A program made the translations under genes and the position numbers. Positions 1 through 6,290 of a stretch of 7,802 bases of DNA are shown here, piece by piece. The DNA lies in NCBI GenBank assembly GCA_020630355.1, contig JAHDBO010000088.1, forward strand, positions 1 through 7,802, written 5' to 3'. How positions within the stretch are numbered: position 1 is the stretch's first letter; each line of letters starts with the position of its first letter. This DNA comes from Saprospiraceae bacterium. Its GTDB lineage: Bacteria > Bacteroidota > Bacteroidia > Chitinophagales > Saprospiraceae. Under the pieces are notes generated by a model. That model searched no databases. It saw nothing but the letters and a program-made list of their open reading frames with translations, and had not been told where the DNA came from.

Positions 1-1058
1 TGCTCTTGCAGCTTCGCATTTTCGATGGCACGTTTGGTATTGCCCCCATTATAAAGATTGTAAGTCAAATTGAAATTGAGATACCCCCGAAAAGTATTTC
101 CGTTCGCACTGCCTATGTTCTCCCTAGTGGCAGGATTGATGGCATCGACATAAGATAAGGAAAGGCTCTGATTTACCCCTGCTGCTGCGGTGATACGTGG
201 ATACAGTGCGGCACGTTGTATTTGGGTTTCGATGGCACTCAGGCTTTTACCCAACATTAAGGCTTTGATGTCTGGATTATTGCTCAACAATTCTTTTTGT
301 AAAGCATCAAAGTCATAATCGGGCGTATTGGCGTTTAGACCATCTGCCAATTCATAATCAATACTTACATCATCAACGCCCATCGCCAACTTGAGGTTCT
401 GGATACTGTTTTCATAAGTATTCAATTGTACTAAATAAGCTGTGGAGTCGTTCAAATAAGCATCATTACTCTGCAATAAATCAAATTTCCCTGCCTGCCC
501 AAATTCACTGCGCACTTCTTGTAAGTTTATTCTGTCTTTCGACAAACGAATGACCTCTTCCAAGGTTTTCAACTGCTCTTTTTGAATCAAAGCTTGATTG
601 TATGCCAAAACGATACTTTGCACCGTATTTTCCATGGCGGCTTGGATATTGATGTCAGATTGTCTTTGCAAAGCGTCTAGGCGGTCTTTTGTAAAACGAA
701 CCCTGTATCCATCAAAAATCGTATAGCTTGCTTCTATATTGGCAGACCAATCAGAATTGTAAGCATCCAATTCTGGGATGAAACTCGCAGGGTTGTTAAT
801 CCGACTGAAAGCGTTTTGATTTCCTACAACGGTATTAACAGATGGATGGCGTCCAGCTGTTTTCCAGTTATTGTTATTTTGTGCAATGTCTTGATTGATA
901 CGAGCGATCTGCACTTGGTAGTTTTCTTTCAAACCAATCTGAATCGCCTCTTCCAGCGTAAGGGATTGTTGGGCGAAAGCCCCAAAGGAAAACAAACACA
1001 GAATTACTGTAAGTTTGAAATGAGCTTTCGCAAAATAAGTTTGAAATATATTTTTCAT
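1..1058 (-). CDS. TolC-family outer membrane efflux channel (3' end cut by window edge)
   Basis: This is the outer-membrane channel of the tripartite efflux pump encoded by the two genes upstream of it. From the ATG at 1058-1056 the frame stays open for 352 codons to the left edge, so the C-terminal part (family proteins are usually about 430-500 residues) is missing. Residues 1-29 form a signal peptide (basic start, hydrophobic core VILCLFSFGAFA, likely cut before Q30). The mature protein begins with SLTLEEAI, the usual opening of outer membrane efflux proteins (OEP family). Long amphipathic, Gln/Asn/Leu-rich helices follow, and the visible part ends with YNLYNGGNTKRAIENAKLQE (about residues 333-352), where the NLYNGG..+..AI..AKL pattern is a hallmark of the second OEP repeat. 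The start lies 113 bases after the permease stop codon, so co-transcription is likely, although a hairpin array lies between. Family assignment is secure; the pumped substrate cannot be told. Confidence 0.93.
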   Translation of the reverse strand, partial: MKNIFQTYFAKAHFKLTVILCLFSFGAFAQQSLTLEEAIQIGLKENYQVQIARINQDIAQNNNNWKTAGRHPSVNTVVGNQNAFSRINNPASFIPELDAYNSDWSANIEASYTIFDGYRVRFTKDRLDALQRQSDINIQAAMENTVQSIVLAYNQALIQKEQLKTLEEVIRLSKDRINLQEVRSEFGQAGKFDLLQSNDAYLNDSTAYLVQLNTYENSIQNLKLAMGVDDVSIDYELADGLNANTPDYDFDALQKELLSNNPDIKALMLGKSLSAIETQIQRAALYPRITAAAGVNQSLSLSYVDAINPATRENIGSANGNTFRGYLNFNLTYNLYNGGNTKRAIENAKLQE

Positions 1059-1093
1059 ATCGTCTTGAAATTATACTAGGTCTCTTACTGAAT

Positions 1094-1170
1094 CTAAACA
1101 GCTGCGTAGCAGCTACTAAACGCTTTCGCAAGAAAGCAACTAAACTTTTGGCGAAAGCCAAAAATTAAAC
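1094..1170. repeat. Array of three short hairpins separated by CTAAAC linkers
   Basis: Three perfect hairpins stand in a row on the plus strand: AGCTGC-gta-GCAGCT (1100-1114), GCTTTC-gcaa-GAAAGC (1122-1137) and TTTTGGC-gaaa-GCCAAAA (1146-1163). They are separated and flanked by the same hexamer, CTAAAC, at 1094-1099, 1116-1121 and 1140-1145, with a variant TTAAAC at 1165-1170. The unit spacing is 22, 24 and 25 bases. The stems differ in sequence while the linkers are conserved, so this is neither a simple tandem repeat nor a CRISPR array. It fills most of the gap between the permease and channel genes. No run of T follows any stem on the minus strand, so an ordinary intrinsic terminator is unlikely. 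A role in mRNA processing or stability, or a dispersed genomic repeat element, is inferred. Confidence 0.75.
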
Positions 1171-1171
1171 C

Positions 1172-4100
1172 CTATCCAAATCGCATCTTATAAACCACCA
1201 CCAATAATATCACCCCAAATAAGGCAGAGAAAATAGTGAAAATCCAGTGTCGACCACCCTGATAATGAGGTTCTACGCTCCGATAGTCGGGCGATTCACC
1301 CCCCATCGCCACTGTCAAGCCCCAAGCCATCGCCCATTTGATACGGTTGGTGATAATCAATAAAGCAGGCAACAACAGCAGGATAATCACGGTGATTGCC
1401 ATCAAGCCAAAGGCAACAGAAATAGCCATCGGAATCAAAAATTGTGCTTGGGTACTTTCTTCATACAGCAAGGGTAGAAGACCAGCGACTGTTGTAATAG
1501 AGGTCAGCACAATCGGACGAAAACGACTAATACTGGCTTCATAGGTGGCTTCGTCTTGTGATTTACCCTCTTGGATGAGGTCATTGTATTTGGCGATATA
1601 CACGAGCGCATCATTGACCAAGATACCAATCAAGGCAATAATCCCAAGTGCAGACAAAATACTAATCGGCTTCCCCATCAAATAGTGCCCACCAACAACA
1701 CCAATGAATGAAAAAGGTATCAACAAGAACACCAAAGCCGATTGGCTCACCGAACGGAAGACAACCGCAACACACAAAAACATCAAAAAGAAAATAATTG
1801 GCATTACTGTCGAAATCGAACTTTGTAGTTTGAGTTGTTCTTCTTTTTGTCCGCCGAAATCTATAGCTACGCTAGGGTACTTGGCGAGTATTTTTGGTAG
1901 AATTATGTCATTGACTTTCGTATTGGCTTCGGAGACACTCACTTTATCACTGGTAACATCCGCAGTGGTCCGCACGACGCGCTTCCCGTCCAAATGCCTA
2001 ATATTGACGATGCCACGCTCAATGTTGAAGTTGGCAATATCCCCCAAACGGTACTCATTAGCACCCCCAAAACGTACACGCATATCTTCCAACTTTCCAA
2101 CACTAGAACGATCATTGTTCTCGTAGCGCACCCAAACTTTTACCTCATCCCTACCCCGCTGCAATCGCTGTACTTCATTGCCGAAAAAGCCTTGTCGAAC
2201 TTGCCCAACAACATCGCTGAGGTTCAATCCAAGGAATTTTGCCTTTTCATTGAGTTCGATATTGACCTCACGCAGCCCTTCTTGGTTGTCGTCCTGTATA
2301 TCTTTGAAGTCCGAGTCTTTCGACATTGCCAATTTGAGCGCCTCAACGGCAGCATTGAGCTCGTCCTTGTCCGCCCCCGTCAAGGACACATCAATGGGCA
2401 CACCAAATGGAGAGGTATTCTGCATCGAGAAGGTTTCGGCATTGGGGATAACGCCCACAATTCCTTTTATTTTATTGGCAATTTCCCTTTCGGTAATGGC
2501 ATTGCCCCGACGCTCGGCATCCACCATATTTATCGTTAGGCGACCATCATAAGTGGTCGGGCCTACTGTTTTCTGAACGGACTGAATCAGTTGGTATTCA
2601 TTATTGTATAAAACAGGGGAAAGCTCGTCATTGACTTGCCAAGCGGCCGCTTCGATTTTATCCAAGTATTTGCTCGTAATGTCTTCAGGCGTCCCTGCTG
2701 GCATTTTCAAGGTAGCGTTCAAGGCGTCGAAAGGGATTTGTGGAAAGAAAGTCCCTTTGACATAACCACCTGAGAAAGCCGCTCCAGATAAAACCAAAAA
2801 GGCAACCAAAACTAAGAGCATAGACATCGCTGTCCCAAAATTGAGTATTGCCAATTTTAGAACAGGCGCATACAATTTATCCCTCAAGAAAAACATGAAG
2901 TCGTCTAATGCTTTAGTGACGACGTTTTTCTTTTTGCCTTGCTTCAAAGCAGCAGAGTGCGCCACGTGCGCTGGCAATATCAAAGCGCCTTCCACCAAAG
3001 AGAAGAGCAAAGAAAAAATAACAATAACTGCCATGGAAGAGAAAAATTCTCCTAAGTTTCCATCCAGAAAGAAGAAGCAACTAAAAGCAATAATCGTTGT
3101 CAAGATAGCGGCCGTAACAGCAGGCAAAACATTCATCGTTCCCTCGATAGCGGCTTGTGTCCTATCCATCCCTTTTTCGTAGAGCTGATAAATATTTTCC
3201 GAAATAACAATCCCGTCATCTACCAGTATTCCAATTACCAAAATCATCCCAAACAATGAGATAATATTAATGGTCTGTCCGACTGCTGGTGCAAAAATGA
3301 ACATTCCTGCAAAAGAAATCGGAATCGCAATGGCCACCCAAAAGGCCAAACGCCAATTGAGAAACATCGCTAAAAGTAACATCACAATCAAGAAACCAAC
3401 CAAGCCATTGTTGACGAGCAGGTTGATACGCTGATTCAAAGCAATAGAACTGTCTCTCAACACCGTTGCCCGAAACTGGCTGTTATTGCTATTTGAATTA
3501 TATTTTTCAAAATAGGCTTTTACATTTTCACAGATAGTAAGTACATCCTGTGCCTTGGTGTGAAAAACATTAACGATGACAGCCTTGTCATTGTCGATAA
3601 ATTCCCGATTGGGATTATCCGCCCACTTATCTCGGATGGTGGCGACTTCATGCAACCGAATCACGCTACCATTAGTGCCTGTCCGAACAACTATATCTCG
3701 CAACTCGTCAGCGGTATATTTTTTATTTTCTGCACGGATGAGCAATTCCTCTTCTTTCCCTTTGATCGTTCCACCCGTTGTTATCAAGTTGGATGTACGC
3801 ACGGCCAGTGCAGCTTCTGCAAAAGTCATTTTATATTTGCGTAAAGCATCTTCTTGAAAAGCGATTTCTATTTCCTCATCAGGGAAACCACCCAAAGTGA
3901 CGTTGGTTACGCCCGCCTCTGCCCGTAGGTCATCTTCGATTCGTCTTGCTTCCTGTTTTAATGTTTTTAAATCCACTTCCCCACTAATCCCATAAGCAAT
4001 GGCAAAGTCCGTTCGCTCTGCTACAAAAACCGTCGCAGGCTCCATCCCTGCTGGGAAGGAACTAATGGCGTCCACGGCATTGCGCACATCTTGTATGACC

Positions 4101-4411
4101 TCGTTGGCGTCGTAACCTTTGAGTACTTGTACAAATACCGACCCTGCATTTTCTGAAGAGGTGGAAGTGATTTTTTCAACGCCTTCCAGTCCTTTCAATT
4201 CTTCTTCTATTTTTAGAACAATCCCTTCTTCTATTTCTTCGGGAGAAGAACCGGGATAAAAAGCCTGTATCTGTATCGTGTCATCCGTCGTTTCAGGGAA
4301 GAAAGTGGATTTCATCATCGATGCCCCAAAAATACCCCCTACCAATAAGGTGAACATCAAGAGGTTTCCTGCAATAGGATATTTGATAAAGTATTGTATA
4401 AATGCTCTCAT
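1172..4411 (-). CDS. Efflux RND transporter permease subunit (HAE1/AcrB-like)
   Basis: This is the inner-membrane, proton-driven pump component, about 1079 residues, close to the family's usual 1020-1050 plus a tail. The start chosen is the ATG at 4411-4409, giving MRAFIQYFIKYPIAGNLL, the normal RND N-terminus; a GTG at 4462 would add 17 atypical residues. TM1 is at about 12-33, followed by the first porter half (FYPGSSPEEIEE near 51-62). TM2-TM6 lie at about 332-482, and TM4 carries the paired acidic residues D398-D399 (GILVDDGIVISENI) of the proton relay. TM7 is at about 525-545, then the second porter half, then TM8-TM12 at about 867-1021. In TM10 the position of AcrB Lys940 appears to be Asn933 (GILVNDALV). 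After TM12 there is a tail of about 58 residues ending in another hydrophobic segment (about 1056-1074), which classic 12-TM pumps lack. The adaptor gene precedes it and the channel gene follows. Substrate unknown: drugs, dyes or detergents are typical for HAE1. Confidence 0.95.
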   Translation of the reverse strand: MRAFIQYFIKYPIAGNLLMFTLLVGGIFGASMMKSTFFPETTDDTIQIQAFYPGSSPEEIEEGIVLKIEEELKGLEGVEKITSTSSENAGSVFVQVLKGYDANEVIQDVRNAVDAISSFPAGMEPATVFVAERTDFAIAYGISGEVDLKTLKQEARRIEDDLRAEAGVTNVTLGGFPDEEIEIAFQEDALRKYKMTFAEAALAVRTSNLITTGGTIKGKEEELLIRAENKKYTADELRDIVVRTGTNGSVIRLHEVATIRDKWADNPNREFIDNDKAVIVNVFHTKAQDVLTICENVKAYFEKYNSNSNNSQFRATVLRDSSIALNQRINLLVNNGLVGFLIVMLLLAMFLNWRLAFWVAIAIPISFAGMFIFAPAVGQTINIISLFGMILVIGILVDDGIVISENIYQLYEKGMDRTQAAIEGTMNVLPAVTAAILTTIIAFSCFFFLDGNLGEFFSSMAVIVIFSLLFSLVEGALILPAHVAHSAALKQGKKKNVVTKALDDFMFFLRDKLYAPVLKLAILNFGTAMSMLLVLVAFLVLSGAAFSGGYVKGTFFPQIPFDALNATLKMPAGTPEDITSKYLDKIEAAAWQVNDELSPVLYNNEYQLIQSVQKTVGPTTYDGRLTINMVDAERRGNAITEREIANKIKGIVGVIPNAETFSMQNTSPFGVPIDVSLTGADKDELNAAVEALKLAMSKDSDFKDIQDDNQEGLREVNIELNEKAKFLGLNLSDVVGQVRQGFFGNEVQRLQRGRDEVKVWVRYENNDRSSVGKLEDMRVRFGGANEYRLGDIANFNIERGIVNIRHLDGKRVVRTTADVTSDKVSVSEANTKVNDIILPKILAKYPSVAIDFGGQKEEQLKLQSSISTVMPIIFFLMFLCVAVVFRSVSQSALVFLLIPFSFIGVVGGHYLMGKPISILSALGIIALIGILVNDALVYIAKYNDLIQEGKSQDEATYEASISRFRPIVLTSITTVAGLLPLLYEESTQAQFLIPMAISVAFGLMAITVIILLLLPALLIITNRIKWAMAWGLTVAMGGESPDYRSVEPHYQGGRHWIFTIFSALFGVILLVVVYKMRFG

Positions 4412-4494
4412 GGAATCTTGATTATGAACCGTCAAAAATCGATATTTGTTTTTGACCAGCACTTCAGAGTTTATTGGATATTATTCTGTTTTCA

Positions 4495-4556
4495 ATTTTA
4501 GCAAAACCATTAAACTGTAAAAGGGTGTTTTTCAGCCTAATACTAATTGCTAAAAT
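4495..4556. promoter_or_regulatory. Nested inverted repeat between adaptor and permease genes
   Basis: A perfect 10-bp inverted repeat, ATTTTAGCAA (4495-4504) and TTGCTAAAAT (4547-4556), begins immediately beyond the adaptor gene's stop codon. Inside it sits a second stem, CTG-t-AAAA (4515-4522) pairing with TTTT-t-CAG (4528-4535) around a GGGTG loop. In the minus-strand mRNA this could fold as a stem within a stem in the 145-base gap before the permease ATG. It could protect the adaptor mRNA or tune expression of adaptor relative to pump. There is no clear U-run after it, so I do not call it a terminator. The structure is read directly from the sequence; its role is inferred. Confidence 0.4.
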
Positions 4557-5711
4557 CTATTGAATAATACGGACTGGCTGACCAATCAATTTTTCCAAAT
4601 CGTCGCCTTGAGCGACTTTCGTACCATCCGCCAGACCTCCGACCATGGCATTGCCTCCTTCTATTTTGACTAGCTCGATTGTTTTAGTGTTAAGCTGCCC
4701 GTCTTCGACGACATGCACTTTATTATTCTTTACCAGATGACTGGGCAAAACCGCCACTTTAGTCCCTCCCCTACTGTTGATGGCTGCGTTTAAGTATTGA
4801 CCTTCTCGCAGTCCGCTGCCGCTTACGCCGATATATACCGTAGCAGTTTGTGTGGTTGGGTCTATCATATCGCCGATACGCTTTACCGTTCCTCTCCATG
4901 TTTTTCCAGTATCGTCCGAGCTGACTTGGACACTTCTCCCCTGCTTAATATTTTTTAGATCTGCCACTGGAACAGCGGCTTCCATCTCGTATTTAGCAGT
5001 ATTCATAATGGTGCCGAGCGGGCTTCCTGCTCTCAGATAACCACTATCCCCTACATTGACATTGGTAATAATACCATTAAATGGCGCTCGGACTTGATAT
5101 TTGTTCAAGCGTCTTTCAGCACTTTTGATGGTATAGAATTGGCTGTGTATGCCCTTCAACGCAATAAAATAACTTTCCCTATCTGAAATGGCTTTTGGGA
5201 ATGTCCTGATACTGGAGTTGACATTAAAATTATCCAAATAGCTTTTCCAGTTGGCATAGCTTTCAGGCATATCTATTTTTAAATCGGGCATCATCTGCGT
5301 GATGGCCGTTTGTAATTGTGCCTTCTGCGCTTGCAAATTTAACCTTGCTTCTGTATCATCTACCTCAAAGATGACTTCATCCTTTTGGTACCTCGTCCCT
5401 ATTTTGAAACGTTTGCTAACAGGTTTGAGCATGCCAGGGATTTCTGCTACCAAATCGGTCTTATCATAAGCCCTTAACCTTCCCTGTACAAAAAGTTTTC
5501 CTTCATAGTTTCGATTTTCTACAGGAATGACTTGTACCGTTACGATGGAGTCCGTTTTTTCAGATTTAGGGGCAATGGTCTGAATGGCTTCCTCTTCTAA
5601 GGCGGCTTTACTGGCTGATGATACATTATTGAAAATAAAAACAGCCATACCTAGGGCAGCCAATGCCACGATAATACTGACTACAGTGGCAATAATTCTT
5701 TGTAATGACAT
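4557..5711 (-). CDS. RND efflux periplasmic adaptor subunit (HlyD/AcrA-like membrane fusion protein)
   Basis: This 384-residue protein is the periplasmic adaptor that links the RND permease to the TolC-like channel. The start is the ATG at 5711-5709 (MSLQRIIATV). A single hydrophobic segment at about 5-28 anchors it in the inner membrane; no lipobox cysteine is present, so it is a membrane-anchored rather than lipid-anchored adaptor. The first lipoyl half motif lies at about 87-118 (VAEIPGMLKPVSKRFKIG, then DEVIFEVDD). A helical hairpin at about 119-203 is short, with a Pro/Tyr/Trp-containing middle rather than a long regular coiled coil. The second lipoyl half is at about 206-236 (VRAPFNGIITNVNVGDSGYL), followed by the beta-barrel region (about 240-312, including DPTTQTATVYIGV) and a membrane-proximal domain to the end. 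It is the first gene of the pump operon, 145 bases before the permease. No regulator gene adjoins it. Confidence 0.93.
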   Translation of the reverse strand: MSLQRIIATVVSIIVALAALGMAVFIFNNVSSASKAALEEEAIQTIAPKSEKTDSIVTVQVIPVENRNYEGKLFVQGRLRAYDKTDLVAEIPGMLKPVSKRFKIGTRYQKDEVIFEVDDTEARLNLQAQKAQLQTAITQMMPDLKIDMPESYANWKSYLDNFNVNSSIRTFPKAISDRESYFIALKGIHSQFYTIKSAERRLNKYQVRAPFNGIITNVNVGDSGYLRAGSPLGTIMNTAKYEMEAAVPVADLKNIKQGRSVQVSSDDTGKTWRGTVKRIGDMIDPTTQTATVYIGVSGSGLREGQYLNAAINSRGGTKVAVLPSHLVKNNKVHVVEDGQLNTKTIELVKIEGGNAMVGGLADGTKVAQGDDLEKLIGQPVRIIQ

Positions 5712-5814
5712 ATTGAGGTTTTCTTATTTGTTCAAAGAGAAAGGGGATAATGATAAAGAGACAGCAAACCACTTGATTTTGTTTGCGGCCCCTTCGTATT
5801 TTTGGTCTGAAAAA

Positions 5815-5844
5815 AGTATACTATTACAAGGTGGGATTCATCCC
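5815..5844 (-). promoter_or_regulatory. Candidate promoter/operator region of the efflux operon
   Basis: The 167-base gap between the RHH gene and the adaptor gene holds two perfect palindromes: GGGATTCATCCC (5833-5844, 5-bp arms around TC) and AGTATACT (5815-5822). On the minus strand the latter contains TATACT followed by a T run, close to a sigma70-type -10 element and loosely like the Bacteroidota -7 element TAnnTTTG. The GGGAT/ATCCC spacing is too tight for a stable hairpin and suits a dimeric repressor. Nearer the gene, GCAAAC (5764-5769) and GTTTGC (5781-5786) could form a hairpin in the leader mRNA. A matching -35/-33 box is not clear, so the promoter call is tentative. Confidence 0.3.
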
Positions 5845-5878
5845 CGCTAGAAAAAGTGACTTTTAGCAAAGGATAGTT

Positions 5879-6229
5879 TTAAAGTTCCTGCCTGTCCACC
5901 TCAATACTGCTATACCATTCGGGATGTTTTTTGCGCTCTTTCTCCAACCATTCAAAAATAATCTCATTCCACATTACGTGTACCTCTTTGTCTTTTATGG
6001 CAGCCGATTTGACTACAGCACGCTTGAGCTCTGGATGGATGTCCATGGAGTATTTGACGAGTTTTTTCCCTTGTTTCGTACTAGGTCGACCTCTTTTGAC
6101 ACTTGGCTTAGGCTTTACTTTTTTGACGACCTTTTTTGGCTGTTCCATTTTCTGTTCCACAGGCGCTTCAACCACTTTTTTGAGTGGTGTTCTCCTGCTT
6201 ATCCCCAAAGGCATTCTTTCTTTAGCCAT
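5879..6229 (-). CDS. Small AT-hook plus ribbon-helix-helix protein, likely partition centromere-binding protein
   Basis: This is a 116-residue basic protein when read from the ATG at 6229-6227, chosen because AGGAG lies just upstream of it; in-frame starts at 6265 (ATG) and 6268 (GTG) would add 12-13 residues. Residues 1-54 are Lys/Pro/Val-rich and look disordered. They include KRGRP at 45-49, which matches the AT-hook core that enters the minor groove of AT-rich DNA. Residues 55-101 look like a ribbon-helix-helix fold: strand KKLVKYSMDI (55-64), helix one HPELKRAVVKSAAI (65-78), a turn, then helix two with WNEIIFEWLEKERKK (87-101). It follows parA on the same strand, as ParG/RHH-type centromere-binding partners do in type Ib partition loci. 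By analogy it would bind the AT-rich repeats upstream of parA, stimulate the ParA ATPase and repress the operon. Partition function is inferred from context; the RHH call itself is from sequence pattern only. Confidence 0.7.
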   Translation of the reverse strand: MAKERMPLGISRRTPLKKVVEAPVEQKMEQPKKVVKKVKPKPSVKRGRPSTKQGKKLVKYSMDIHPELKRAVVKSAAIKDKEVHVMWNEIIFEWLEKERKKHPEWYSSIEVDRQEL

Positions 6230-6262
6230 GATGCTCCTGTTTTTAATTCCATAATTATTATT

Positions 6263-6290
6263 CATCACCCATCACCCATCACTCATCATC
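6263..6290. repeat. Four tandem heptamers at the parA/RHH junction
   Basis: Four head-to-tail 7-base units read CATCACC, CATCACC, CATCACT, CATCATC on the plus strand (6263-6290). On the coding (minus) strand the three units nearest the RHH gene each carry TGATG, an overlapping stop and start. The parA stop codon (6281-6279) falls in the second unit from the parA side, and the ATG at 6265-6263 is the last one before the RHH frame. Gain or loss of a unit downstream of the parA stop would change only the distance between the two genes in 7-base steps. Confidence 0.8.

Noticed and set aside
874..1161. Minus-strand open frame of 95 codons through the hairpin array and the 5' part of the channel gene
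   Set aside because: It overlaps the convincing signal-peptide start of the channel gene in another frame, and its N-terminus is just the hairpin sequence translated; no protein-like features.
1094..1170. CRISPR-like array of CTAAAC repeats
   Set aside because: The repeat is only six bases and the intervening units are self-complementary hairpins of 15-18 bases; no cas genes are present.
1994..2539. Plus-strand open frame of 181 codons
   Set aside because: It lies antisense inside the permease gene, which has unambiguous RND motifs throughout; it is a shadow frame.
4412..4462. GTG start adding 17 residues to the permease
   Set aside because: RND permeases normally begin a few residues before the first membrane helix, as the ATG at 4411 gives; the added residues look like untranslated leader.
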